In this document: one piece after another, positions 17,357 to 25,393 of the stretch
How the letters are laid out: the number at the start of each line of letters is the position of its first letter
How positions within the stretch are numbered: the first letter of the stretch is position 1
Assembly: GCF_039614725.1 (NCBI RefSeq)
Contig: NZ_CP154859.1
Span: 2,294,001-2,358,000, forward strand
Direction: 5' to 3'
DNA from: Thauera sp. JM12B12
GTDB lineage: Bacteria; Pseudomonadota; Gammaproteobacteria; Burkholderiales; Rhodocyclaceae
Length of the DNA stretch: 64,000 nucleotides
Program-made: the position numbers and the translations under genes
The notes under the pieces: model-generated
What the model saw: the letters and a program-made list of their open reading frames with translations, nothing else
Databases searched by the model: none
Told to the model about the DNA's origin: nothing

Positions 17357-17920
17357 ATGAACCAAACCACTCTCCTACTCGAGCGCCTGGGAGCACTCGT
17401 TCACCAGTCCGTCCGCGACGACGCGGCACGGCACGGGCTGCTGCCCATCCACATTCAGGTCCTGCACTACCTCAAACTGGCCAATCGGTATAGCGATCTG
17501 CCTATCGCGATTGCGGAGTACTTCGGCATCACCCGCGGGACGGTGTCGCAGACGCTGGCTGTGCTTGAACGCAAGGGATTGCTGACCAAGGAACCGGACG
17601 CCCGTCACGGCAAGCGCGTGCACCTCAAGCTGACCGCCGCAGGCGAGTCTGTCTTGAGCGAGAGTTGGGTCGAGCGTGTGGAGCAGTTGCTCTGCGACCG
17701 AACGAGTGAGGCTGCTGCACTCGAAAGCACGCTGCGCAAACTGCTTTCAGCCATGCAGCGCGTGAATGGACAGCGTGCCTTCGGCCTCTGTCACCAGTGC
17801 GCTCACTTCCTGACCGAGGAAAGTGGCGCACGCTGCGGACTGACTCGCGAGCCGCTCGCCACCGAGCAAACCATTCGCATCTGTCGTGAGTGGACAGCAG
17901 CCACGGCGGACTGCGTTTGA
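17357..17920 (+). CDS. MarR-family regulator with a C-terminal four-cysteine cluster
   Basis: The 187-residue protein has the MarR winged helix-turn-helix: recognition region YFGITRGTVSQTLAVLERKG (residues 55-74) and wing KEPDARHGKRVHLKLT. The C-terminal 50 residues carry Cys145, Cys148, Cys160 and Cys176 in GLCHQCAHF, ARCGLTREPL and RICREW. This spacing could bind a metal or iron-sulfur centre, or act as a thiol sensor; that is an inference. The ATG at 17357 follows the second palindrome and was chosen because the family starts here. It diverges from a cytochrome P460 gene, which it probably represses. Confidence 0.85.
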   Translation: MNQTTLLLERLGALVHQSVRDDAARHGLLPIHIQVLHYLKLANRYSDLPIAIAEYFGITRGTVSQTLAVLERKGLLTKEPDARHGKRVHLKLTAAGESVLSESWVERVEQLLCDRTSEAAALESTLRKLLSAMQRVNGQRAFGLCHQCAHFLTEESGARCGLTREPLATEQTIRICREWTAATADCV

Positions 17921-18284
17921 TTACATGCCTGGCCGGGACTGTCAGCCACGCCAGATCTTGAACGGCAGGTTTCCAACTACTCAGCCGCCAATGGCGATGA
18001 ATACCTCATCTATCCTTTTTGGGTCGGGGTGCGCTGACGTCTCTTCGAGTTCATCGGCGGAAAGCGGTCGTCGAAGTTTCACTTCCCGGAAGCAGCCGTT
18101 CGTCGCTGAGTGCTGACGACCCTCACCCGTCGGTCGCGGAAGCGAAGCTTGTGCGCCTCCTTTCGGAGCAAACCGGCCTGCCGTCTGCGGGCGATCCCGC
18201 AGTCGTTCGCGGACACGCCATCGCTTGCACGGGCTTGCCAGAGATCAAGGGGGAAGGCATAGAGACCTTGCATCGAGGGTTAGC
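17921..18284. other. Gap without a convincing gene
   Basis: Short open frames here (up to about 100 codons on either strand) have no recognisable motif, no good ribosome-binding site and no family resemblance. Base composition falls through this stretch, marking the left edge of the AT-richer island. I see nothing else in it. Confidence 0.4.
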
Positions 18285-18302
18285 GTGTAGTATTAATTAC
18301 AC
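18285..18302. promoter_or_regulatory. Putative autoregulatory operator: GTGTAGTATTAATTACAC
   Basis: An inverted repeat with arms GTGTA/TACAC around an AT-rich centre ends at the base before the ATG of the XRE regulator. Its position over the leader start would allow direct autorepression, possibly on a nearly leaderless transcript. Confidence 0.45.
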
Positions 18303-18656
18303 ATGCTACATTTTGGCGAACACATAAGACAGGCTCGTGAAGCCCTACAGGAGCAGGACCGGACGTTCTCGCTACGTCAGGTTGCTGCTCGCGTGGGTAT
18401 CGAACCAGCCTACCTTTCCAAGATCGAGCGGGGCATTTTTCAGCCACCGTCAGAGGACGTCATCGTGAAACTGGCCGGGGTCCTAGGAGAAGACAAGGAC
18501 GTCCTGCTCGCCTTGGCGGGCAAGCTCTCCAGCGACTTGCAGCAAATAATCATTCAGCGGCCCAAACTCTTCGCGGAACTTCTTCGCCAGCTGAGAGAGG
18601 TTCCTGATCACGCAATTCTTCGCGTGGTTCGGGAGGTCAGAGACGGACAGTGGTAA
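18303..18656 (+). CDS. XRE-family helix-turn-helix regulator
   Basis: The 117-residue protein has an N-terminal Cro/C1-type helix-turn-helix: SLRQVAARVGIEPAYLSKIE at about residues 23-42, then QPPSEDVIVKLAGVLGEDKD. A C-terminal helical part (LQQIIIQRPKLFAELLRQL, then DHAILRVVREVRDGQW) is probably for dimerisation. It has no canonical Shine-Dalgarno; a palindrome ends directly at the start codon. It is followed after 21 bases by a conserved unknown gene in the same direction, so the two form a likely unit. Small XRE regulators of this type are common on mobile islands. Confidence 0.85.
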   Translation: MLHFGEHIRQAREALQEQDRTFSLRQVAARVGIEPAYLSKIERGIFQPPSEDVIVKLAGVLGEDKDVLLALAGKLSSDLQQIIIQRPKLFAELLRQLREVPDHAILRVVREVRDGQW

Positions 18657-18677
18657 CAACGTTCAGGAGCGAGGACC

Positions 18678-19694
18678 ATGATCGAATTAAAGAACGACGA
18701 GCTTCTCATTCAGTTCCCCGATGTGCATGAGGATGCACTTTGCCGTGTTGACTTTCAGCGGACGCTGCGCATTCCCGACGACAACCGGGACTATCCTCTG
18801 CCGCCAGGTTTGGGGCGCTTTTCAGTAGAGCACGTTGAAGATCACTCATCACGATTGCCTGCCGCATGGGTCGAGCGTGGCGGGGTCCTACTTCCGATGT
18901 ACCAGGCAGAGGCGCTGTGGATTAACTTTTCCAGTGGGAGCAGTTCCCGACGGAGCATCAGTTATCCGTTCGCAGTAAAAATTGCAGCAGGAAAGATTAA
19001 CGCGGTGACTGGGGATGAATGGACCAACGGTCTCGCCAAGGATCCGCAGGACTATATCGTGGTACCTGACCAACCTTGGCTAGACGGATTCTGCGTCCAG
19101 AAGGGTCTAATCAGACAGTTTGTTGCGATGCCCATGGGAGCGGGTTACACGGCGGAAGAACAGATCTCTGGCACCGCTGCACATGGCGGCATTCAGATCA
19201 TTGTCTATCCGATGAAGCGAGATCGCTATGAAAAGTTGGTGAATCGGACCACGCCCTTATTCGATCCAGACATTTGCTACAGCCTTGCCGACCCATGCGA
19301 GTCGGTATCGATGGGATTGGCGCCCGGCGGGCTGATGCGGCAGGAGATCTATGAAGACAAGTATGGTTACGACGCTTGGGATACGTCCAGATCAAGTCGC
19401 TGCTTCATTCATATACTCAACAGCGCCCAGTGGGAGATCGTCACTGGCAAGTCTGTGCCACGAAAGCCACCGTCGGCGGCCGACTATACAAAAGCGGCGT
19501 TGCCTTGGTTCGAGTATTACGATGAAAAGCTCTGTCCGCTGAGGGGAGCAAAGAGCCTTGCAGGACTAGATAGTATTGGAGCCAAGAGCGTGAAACTCTC
19601 CGAGAAACCACTATCTGAGAATGCGCCTATACCTGAACAGAAAGTTATTCAGATCAATTCTCCATCGCATCAGATTAAGGAAGGAAATTGGTAA
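18678..19694 (+). CDS. Conserved protein of unknown function (338 residues)
   Basis: I do not assign a function. The protein is soluble, with no signal peptide or membrane segment. A strongly patterned core runs from about residue 70 to 190: ALWINFSSGSSSRRSISYPF, KIAAGKINAVTGDEW, DYIVVPDQPWLDGFCVQKG, IRQFVAMPMGAGYTAEEQ and HGGIQIIVYPMK. The density of Gly, Trp and aromatic positions suggests a real enzyme or binding fold. Residues after about 290 are polar and probably disordered. AGGAGCGAGGA precedes the ATG. It follows the XRE regulator by 21 bases in the AT-richer island. Confidence 0.7.
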   Translation: MIELKNDELLIQFPDVHEDALCRVDFQRTLRIPDDNRDYPLPPGLGRFSVEHVEDHSSRLPAAWVERGGVLLPMYQAEALWINFSSGSSSRRSISYPFAVKIAAGKINAVTGDEWTNGLAKDPQDYIVVPDQPWLDGFCVQKGLIRQFVAMPMGAGYTAEEQISGTAAHGGIQIIVYPMKRDRYEKLVNRTTPLFDPDICYSLADPCESVSMGLAPGGLMRQEIYEDKYGYDAWDTSRSSRCFIHILNSAQWEIVTGKSVPRKPPSAADYTKAALPWFEYYDEKLCPLRGAKSLAGLDSIGAKSVKLSEKPLSENAPIPEQKVIQINSPSHQIKEGNW

Positions 19695-19790
19695 TCGATA
19701 ACTGGAAGTCGCTTTTGCCTTCCGCAATGTACTGCACTCCCACTCACTCATCAACTCGCTTCACTGCTGACTCTTCAGTCGGAGTTTACG

Positions 19791-20087
19791 ATGCCTGTAC
19801 TCGAACCCTGGCTAGACTACGCCCTGATCTTTGTAATCCTCTTTTTTCCTCCGACTCTTATTCGGCTCGTCTGGCGTCGCTCGTTACCCAAGGCTACTGC
19901 GATCGTCCTGTGCGTTGCCTCATACTTCCCGTATCACATACTCTTCGCCGCGATCGGTGCTTCACCCTACACAAATCTCATAATGCTCGCTACCATCGCG
20001 AACTACTTCGTGTACAGACACAAGACTGAAACGGAAGCCCGCAAAGATGCGGTTGCAGCGCGCAGTAAGCTTGGATATGAGGAATAA
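19791..20087 (+). CDS. Small membrane protein of unknown function
   Basis: The 98-residue protein has two or three hydrophobic segments (YALIFVILFFPPTLIRLVW, ATAIVLCVASYFPYHILFAA, and a shorter LIMLATIANYFVY) and a charged cytoplasmic tail rich in Lys, Glu and Arg. CGGAG lies upstream of the ATG. An overlapping frame at 19688-20029 has no such pattern and is rejected. No family is recognised. It lies between the 338-residue unknown and another tiny membrane protein in the same orientation. Confidence 0.55.
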   Translation: MPVLEPWLDYALIFVILFFPPTLIRLVWRRSLPKATAIVLCVASYFPYHILFAAIGASPYTNLIMLATIANYFVYRHKTETEARKDAVAARSKLGYEE

Positions 20088-20193
20088 AGACAACATGCGA
20101 CTCACCCCTGTCACTTTGCACGCGCGCGGCGACAGCTAATTCAAATGATTAGACGTAGGATATGCAGTAATTGGCCTCAGGAGGTTTGCCATC

Positions 20194-20433
20194 ATGAATG
20201 GCGCACAGAGAGTTATCCTGCTAGTTGCGGCACTTTTTTTCGTCGCAATGCTGCTTTATCCGCCTTATCACCTCATCGCGAAAGAAGTTGTGATCAACCA
20301 GGGTTATCGCTGGATTTTCTCGCAGCCAGCGGGCTCAACTGTCAATGTTGGAATGCTAGTCACTCAATGGCTGATAGTGCTTACAGTTACGGGCCTCGCC
20401 TTCTTCATCGCCAAGACCGACCCACCGACTTGA
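20194..20433 (+). CDS. Two-helix small membrane protein
   Basis: The 79-residue protein has an N-terminal helix (VILLVAALFFVAMLLYPPYH), a short extracytoplasmic loop with GYRWIFSQPAGSTVNVGM, and a second helix (QWLIVLTVTGLAFFIA). Similar two-helix proteins with a YPP and a TVNVGMLxxQW pattern occur as conserved hypotheticals in proteobacteria. A strong AGGAGG lies upstream of the ATG. No function is known. Confidence 0.65.
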   Translation: MNGAQRVILLVAALFFVAMLLYPPYHLIAKEVVINQGYRWIFSQPAGSTVNVGMLVTQWLIVLTVTGLAFFIAKTDPPT

Positions 20434-20634
20434 TAGTCTTCTTGACTTTGAAGTCGACTTAAGACTGGCGACGACCTCTTGAAGGCGAACCAGACGATGA
20501 ATGTCATTACGGCGACTGCGGAATCTACCCACACTATAAGAACCATTGCAACGTGAACCTGGTGAAAGTATCGTCTGGCAGTTCCCGCCGCCTCGAAATC
20601 AAATCGTGCGGGAACTGCGCAAGGGGCGAACACT

Positions 20635-21060
20635 TTACCAGTGAAGACTTGAAAGTCGTCCGTACTCGATATCAGCTGCTTCGCACGCCTCCTGGATGAC
20701 GGTCTCCATAACGGTCTGATTCAGATTCGTCGCAAGCCATACTCCAGCGACGGGCCGGGCGTAGCAAGCTAGGTGGCTGCTGGCAGAGCAGTACAATCCG
20801 CTCTTTTCCCTGTGGATGTAGCGACGAGTTCGACGCTCGTTGCTTCGGTAGCGGACCTCGTCTAACGCAAGGAATTTCTCCAAGAATGGCGAGTCTTCGT
20901 CCGATAAGGATTGAATTGCGATAACTACGCCGCTGATTCTATCCTTTGGCCGGAAAACTTCGTATTGACTCCAGCGTGCTGTAATGCGACGGCGAAGGAC
21001 AACTCTCAGGGGCCGGTTGTTCAGATTTGTGAATATGCCGTTGAGCGTCGGCTTGGTCAT
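20635..21060 (-). CDS. Hypothetical protein (141 residues)
   Basis: The protein is basic at its N-terminus, with no membrane segment and no recognised domain. It contains two Cys close together in the middle (GLYCSASSHLACYARP) and an acidic C-terminal part. The start is supported by AGGAGT seven bases upstream, and base composition matches the surrounding island. It is convergent with the small membrane protein gene. It may be real, but nothing in the sequence shows a function. Confidence 0.5.
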   Translation of the reverse strand: MTKPTLNGIFTNLNNRPLRVVLRRRITARWSQYEVFRPKDRISGVVIAIQSLSDEDSPFLEKFLALDEVRYRSNERRTRRYIHREKSGLYCSASSHLACYARPVAGVWLATNLNQTVMETVIQEACEAADIEYGRLSSLHW

Positions 21061-21364
21061 TTGATTTACTCCTGTAGTAACGATGTCGCTGTAGTTTTAT
21101 CATGCAGGGGAATTAAATCAAGGTTAACGCGGGCGTCCTTATTCGGACGACCAAGTAGACTGGTCTGCGTCGCCTTTCGAAGAAGGTCTGCGAGGTAAAC
21201 GCGGCTGAATGTCGTAAACGGTTGGGTGAAGGCTTTTCTTGCCAGCATCCATTTGGGCTAGATTTTGACTAATGGAGCTACGTTTGCCGCTCCACGATGG
21301 AACGCAAAGCCGGACCCATTGGAAGGGGCGGCGCAAAGCCTTTGCGTGATGAGGTCGCGGTCGT
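21061..21364. other. Non-coding gap at the right edge of the AT-richer island
   Basis: Short open frames cross this stretch on both strands, but none has a ribosome-binding site or family resemblance. An inverted repeat CGTCC-N6-GGACG is at about 21135-21150; its spacing differs from the operator family elsewhere. No integrase, att site or insertion sequence was recognised. Confidence 0.35.
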
Positions 21365-22522
21365 TTATGGAGACGGCACCACACGATAGGAAGAAGCGAA
21401 CCAGTCTGTCTGAAGCGGTATGGGAACCTCAGCAACAGCGCGGCTTCGAGGCACTTCTTGATCCCGCCAATTGGAAAAGAGCACGATAGGACACAGACGG
21501 AAGGGCGGCAGATCAAGGGTAGCCGCCATTCGAACGGCCGGCCCACCTTCAGGCCGAGCGACAGCAACTGGCCGGTTGAGCCAACGCGGGGCCCCAGTTC
21601 GTCGCCGTAAACCGGTCATCCAGGACAAGCCGACGAGGGGAGTTCTGGCAGGATTCCCGACGGCAGGTGATGACCGGCTCCCCCTGTTGGCATCCGCATC
21701 CGCATAGCTGCTGTTGATCGCGGTCAAAGCCTGTCCATGACCTGTGGATCCGCCCGAACCGTCGCACCTGCCGATCAGCCGATTTATCACCACGATCACA
21801 TTGCCTTCTTCCCCTTCACCGGCATCACTCATTCTCACGCCCCCCGCAAACGCCCCCGGCGTCGCCCCGAAATGCTCGCGAAAGCGGGCGATGAAGGCCG
21901 ACACCGAATCGTAGCCGCAGGCGATCGCGACGTCGGTGACGCGCTCGCCGGCCTCGAGCAGGGGCAAGGCGCTGATCAGGCGCAGGCGCTGGCGCCAGAG
22001 CCGGAAGTTGAGGCCGGTGTGCTCGCGGAAGAGCCGCGCCAGCGTGCGCTCCGAACACCCCTGGCGCGCGCGCCAGGCGGCCAGCCCGTCGCGCGAATCG
22101 GGCTCGGCCTCGAGCGCCTCGCACACCCGGCGCAGGCGCGGCTCCTGCGGCAGCGGCAGCGTCGGGCCGAGCGCGGGCGCTGCGGCCACCTGATCGAGCA
22201 GCACTGCGGCAAGCCGGCCGCCGCTCCGTGCTCGTCGTACTCGTCGTACTCGGCGGGCAAGGCGCCAAAGGCGCGGATCAACTCACGCAGCAAGGGACTC
22301 ACCACGAGCACGCGGCAGCCGCCTTGCGCGCTGGGCGAGGCGGCGGGGTCGATGTACAGGCTGCGGATCTCGGTGTCGGCGGAGCAGCGCATAGGCGAAC
22401 TGGACCCAGGGATGGGCGTGGCGATAGCCAAGCGCGCGATTGGCGACCGACTCGGCGTGGCCGAAGACCGGGCGCGGCAGAACGGTGAGCCCGGCAAGCT
22501 CATCGTGCAGGGTGGGCGGCAT
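21365..22522 (-). pseudogene. AraC-family regulator, disrupted by frameshifts and an internal deletion
   Basis: Three frames must be joined. The N-terminal cupin piece starts at 22522 (MPPTLHDELAGLTV, then GYRHAHPWVQFAYA). It jumps near 22390 to a second frame (EIRSLYIDPAASPSAQGG, SPLLRELIRAFGALPAEYDE) and near 22225 to a third (RLAAVLLDQV, then the helix-turn-helix part CSERTLARLFREHTGLNF and VTDVAIACGYDSVSAFIARF). About 35-40 residues expected between the first two pieces are absent. The family's normal C-terminus is near 21830 (FGATPGAF); the frame then runs on to 21365 without family resemblance, so the native stop is also lost. Confidence 0.75.
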
Positions 22523-22689
22523 GTCTGGTCAGCGACATTGAAGAGCGCGTTGGCGTTAGTCGGCAGTATCGCCGTGCGCTAGGCTTCGTCACAAGCGCAC
22601 CGGCTTTGCGGCCTGGCCGCTCCGCCCGTCGCCCTGCTCCCCTTCTCTCCACCCTTGCCCGCTCACGCCCCTCCCGGCCCCGGACCGCC

Positions 22690-22860
22690 ATGAACTTGCT
22701 GACGCTCCTCTTCGATCGCTTCACGATCCTGCTCACCGCCGTCCTGCCCGCACAGGGCGCGTTCGCTGCGCTCTTCGACGGGCTCACCCATGCCGGTATC
22801 GCGCTGCTGTTCTTCCTGCACGGCGCCCGCCTGTCGCGCCGCGCGATCATCGACGGCGTT
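22690..22860 (+). pseudogene. Truncated bile acid:sodium symporter (BASS/SBF-like) gene fragment
   Basis: Only the first helices remain. The reading from the ATG (MNLLTLLFDRFTILLTAVLP, then ALFDGLTHAGIALLFFLHG and ARLSRRAIIDG) matches the N-terminus of SBF-like transporters, normally about 320 residues. After about 57 codons the resemblance stops at a junction with sequence like the 3' end of the MFS gene at 15-16.6 kb. It is transcribed away from the broken AraC gene, so the pair may be a lost regulator-transporter unit. Confidence 0.65.
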
Positions 22861-22862
22861 GA

Positions 22863-22930
22863 TGCTGAGCCTGCCGCTCAAGCGCACCCTGGCGCTGGCG
22901 CTGGCGGTCGCAGGCGCCTGCGGGCTGAGC
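22863..22930 (+). repeat. Segment resembling the 3' end of the MFS gene at 16.53-16.60 kb
   Basis: GCTGAGCCTGC-GCTCAAGCGC is shared (one mismatch) with the last codons of the transporter gene. GCTGGCGGTCGC and GCGCCTGCGGGCTGAG also recur in the same order with small gaps. The match directly abuts the truncated symporter fragment, suggesting a recombination scar; convergence of GC-rich sequence cannot be excluded. Confidence 0.4.
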
Positions 22931-23008
22931 CTCAGTAGCGCCGTCCATTCCCTGGTCGAATGGACGGCGAGCCTGCTGGCCGGCTTTGCAGGTCTTAGAT
23001 GGCGGTGC

Positions 23009-23497
23009 TCACTCACCGCGAGTGAACAGATGGTCGTTGTCCGCGAGCGGGATGTGGCAGGTGAAGCACTGGATACCGCCGTCCGTCACCGCTCGGACAT
23101 TCGGGTCGCCGCCCTTGAAGGCTTGGAAACCCCATCCGCCGGTTTCGGGATAGCGGTCGTCGTCCTTCACCATGACCGCGATGACCTTGCGCGCGCCCTG
23201 GGAGAGCGCGTGGTTCGCGTCTTCCGAATAGGCGAAGCGGTCGACGACGAAAGTGGCGCCCTTGGCGAACTTCCCGCTCCTCAGGCCCTCCCTGGCGGCG
23301 GCATCGGCATAGACATGCTGGATTCCGACGTTGCCTGCGGGATCGTGGCCGGCGAGGTTAACCGTCGAATGATGGTGGTACCAACTGCGATAGCCTTCCG
23401 GGAAAGGTATCTGGCTGGTGTCCTGCGCAGCGAGTGCGCCGCCTGCAGCGCTGATCGCCGCGCCCATGGCGATGGCAATTGCCAGTCTGCTGATCAT
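23009..23497 (-). CDS. Cytochrome P460-family periplasmic protein (second copy)
   Basis: The 162-residue protein has a signal peptide (MISRLAIAIAMGAAISAAGG, cleaved around ALAA) and the P460 core: PFPEGYRSWYHHHSTVN, VYADAAAREGLRSGKFAKG, VMVKDDDRYPETGGWGFQAF and the haem c motif CFTCH near the end. The start is fixed by AGGAGG seven bases before the ATG; upstream codons in frame are not protein-like. It is a diverged paralogue of 16750-17247. No regulator is adjacent, and the 17-bp palindrome of the first copy was not found upstream. Confidence 0.85.
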   Translation of the reverse strand: MISRLAIAIAMGAAISAAGGALAAQDTSQIPFPEGYRSWYHHHSTVNLAGHDPAGNVGIQHVYADAAAREGLRSGKFAKGATFVVDRFAYSEDANHALSQGARKVIAVMVKDDDRYPETGGWGFQAFKGGDPNVRAVTDGGIQCFTCHIPLADNDHLFTRGE

Positions 23498-23839
23498 TTC
23501 CTTTCCTCCTCTGCTGAAGTCGAACTGCAGCCGTGGACATGCCACGGCAGGTTCGACCATATGCCCGAGGCGCTCGAAACGGATCGCCAAAAGATGCAAT
23601 TCACAATAGAGAAATTCTTGATTCCCCGGCTCAGGGAAGGGGCAGGATCCTGAGATTTCTGCTCCCTCTTCCGGCGGATAGCTACGACCACATGCAGAGT
23701 TGCCAGGCGGTCGACGGCCCGAGCTGGCCGTTCGAGCCAGTGGCGCTGGTCGGCCCAATCGGCCCGAGTTCACTCGTGCGAAATGATGAACGCCTGCCGG
23801 GTCAGCATAGGTTCTGGCAGCGCGGTGAATTCATCAGCG
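23498..23839. other. Gap upstream of P460 copy 2
   Basis: The 342 bases between two leftward genes have no supported coding frame. The region should hold the P460 promoter, but I could not pick out a convincing -35/-10 pair or repeat. I see nothing else in it. Confidence 0.35.
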
Positions 23840-24292
23840 CTATTCGCGCTTCGCCTTGAATTCACCAAGAGTGATCGCAAACCCGCATTTTTCCCTTGTG
23901 CCAAGGAAATACTCTTTGTATCGAGAGAACATCCCGTCCAGGTGCGCATCAATCTCACTTTGCGTGTAGTCGACTGCGTTGACCGTCGCAATGCTCATAG
24001 CCTTCGCACGCGCATACGGTTCATCGACATCGTCGAAATCAAAGACGACATTGAGGATGCCTTCTCCCCTGCTCTTCAGCATTGGCGCCAGAAAACAGTC
24101 GGCTTGTCGCCCAGGCATTGGAGCGCAAAGTTCAATGCCTGCGTTCCAGCTGATCGCCACTTGAATGCCAAACGCTTCACCTGTCCAGTTGGCTTCGTGG
24201 AATTCAGCGCCGAGAAGTTCTCTGTAGAAGGCTTTCGATGCCTCCAGATCATGTACCGCCAAGATGACTCGATTAACCCCTTTGACGGCCAT
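23840..24292 (-). CDS. VOC (glyoxalase/dioxygenase superfamily) protein
   Basis: The 150-residue protein starts MAVKGVNRVILAVHDLEASK, the usual first beta-alpha unit of a VOC domain, followed by FYRELLGAEFHEANW and a second half with LNVVFDFDDVDEPYARAKA. Candidate metal ligands are the His of VHDLE and a late Glu; they are not certain. Members include lyases, isomerases and extradiol-like enzymes, so the activity cannot be named. GGGAG precedes the ATG. It lies 125 bases downstream of an SDR gene in the same direction and may be part of its transcript. Confidence 0.75.
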   Translation of the reverse strand: MAVKGVNRVILAVHDLEASKAFYRELLGAEFHEANWTGEAFGIQVAISWNAGIELCAPMPGRQADCFLAPMLKSRGEGILNVVFDFDDVDEPYARAKAMSIATVNAVDYTQSEIDAHLDGMFSRYKEYFLGTREKCGFAITLGEFKAKRE

Positions 24293-24417
24293 GCTCCACT
24301 CCCTTATCGATATCCGCCCGGTGCAGAAATGACAGCAAAGTTCAGCGCAAGCACCGGCTGGCGTATTCCGCTGACACGGAAACAGCCTGCCCGTGCTCAG
24401 GACCGGCCATCGCTCCG

Positions 24418-25221
24418 TCAGTGCTGCTCGCCCGGATTGGCCGCGGCGAGGAAGGCCGGCCGCTCGCCGCCGCCATGCAGCAGCAGGTTGGTGCCGGCGA
24501 AGTAGGCCGCCATCGGCGAGCCGGCATACAGGCAGGCGTTGGCGATGTCGTCGGGCGTGGCCATGCGGCCGGCGGGAATGGTGGCGCCGACGGCGGCGAT
24601 GCCGGCCTCGTCGCCGTAGTGCAGGTGGGCCTGCTCGGTCTGCACCAGCCCCGGGCTGATTGCCAGCACGCGCACCTTGGGCGCCCACTCCACCGCGAGC
24701 GAGGACGCCAGCGACAGCACGCCGGCCTTGGCCGCGCCATAGGCGGCGGTGCCCGGCGAGGGCCGCGAGGCGGCGACGCTGCCGACGAAGATGATGACGC
24801 CGCCTTCGGCCTGCTGCTGCATCAGCGCATTGGCCTGCTGGGCGACGTTGAGCGGCGCGATCAGGTTGAGGCGGATGATGCCCTCGTGGAAGCGCGGCGA
24901 GGCCTTGTCGGCGAGCGCGAACGGCGCCCCGCCGGCGTTGTTGACCAGCACGTCGAGGCGGCCGAAGCGCTCGCGGATGGCGGCGAACAGGGCCTGCAGC
25001 GATTCGATGTCGCGCACGTCGGCAGGGATGAAGTCGGCCGATTTGCCGCCGGCCTCGGGCAGCGTCTCGGGCGCATTGCGGCCGCAGACGACGACCGCCG
25101 CCCCCGCGGCCAGGAAGCCCCGCGCGATGCCTGCGCCGATGCCCTTGGTGCCGCCGGTCACGAGCACGACCTTGCCGCGGTAGTCGAGCGCCGCGGCGCC
25201 CGTCGAAGCCTGATTGTTCAT
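24418..25221 (-). CDS. SDR family oxidoreductase
   Basis: The 267-residue classical SDR has TGGTKGIG at residues 22-29, NNAG at 94-97, Ser148, and YGAAK at 161-165. The start at 25221 has GGAGAAG upstream. Its promoter region carries operator copy 25280-25295 and a TAGACT -10 element, an arrangement also seen before side-chain operon A. The divergent neighbour is an enoyl-CoA hydratase. A role in the same catabolic regulon is a fair inference; the substrate is unknown. Confidence 0.88.
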   Translation of the reverse strand: MNNQASTGAAALDYRGKVVLVTGGTKGIGAGIARGFLAAGAAVVVCGRNAPETLPEAGGKSADFIPADVRDIESLQALFAAIRERFGRLDVLVNNAGGAPFALADKASPRFHEGIIRLNLIAPLNVAQQANALMQQQAEGGVIIFVGSVAASRPSPGTAAYGAAKAGVLSLASSLAVEWAPKVRVLAISPGLVQTEQAHLHYGDEAGIAAVGATIPAGRMATPDDIANACLYAGSPMAAYFAGTNLLLHGGGERPAFLAAANPGEQH

Positions 25222-25249
25222 GCACTTCTCCACGATGGTTGATGCCTGC

Positions 25250-25295
25250 GAGTCTAGGTTCGGCTCCCGCAGCATTCTTCGTCTGAATGGACGAT
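25250..25295 (-). promoter_or_regulatory. Promoter with operator copy CGTCTGAATGGACGAT (25280-25295)
   Basis: On the minus strand the palindrome is followed by TAGACT (complement of 25251-25256). The distance from palindrome to -10-like element is identical to that in the 14.8 kb promoter. No good -35 hexamer is visible, so the bound protein could activate or the promoter may be weak. The site also lies upstream of the rightward hydratase gene. Confidence 0.5.
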
Positions 25296-25393
25296 GAGCG
25301 CCTTGCGTGGAGGACGGAACATGCATTCCATCCCCTTCCCCGGTTGCCGCGCCCGCACAGGCCGTCCGCCCCCGGGGCGCTCCTGGAGGCTCC

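Noticed and set aside
19688..20029. 113-codon plus-strand frame overlapping the small membrane protein gene
   Set aside because: It lacks hydrophobic periodicity and a good start; the alternative frame at 19791-20087 has helices and a Shine-Dalgarno sequence.
21135..21150. Inverted repeat CGTCC-N6-GGACG in the AT-richer island
   Set aside because: The spacer is six bases rather than four, the arms are only five bases, and no catabolic promoter is near, so it was not added to the operator family.
21139..21567. 142-codon minus-strand open frame
   Set aside because: It has no ribosome-binding site, no domain and overlaps the decayed region; composition does not look protein-like.
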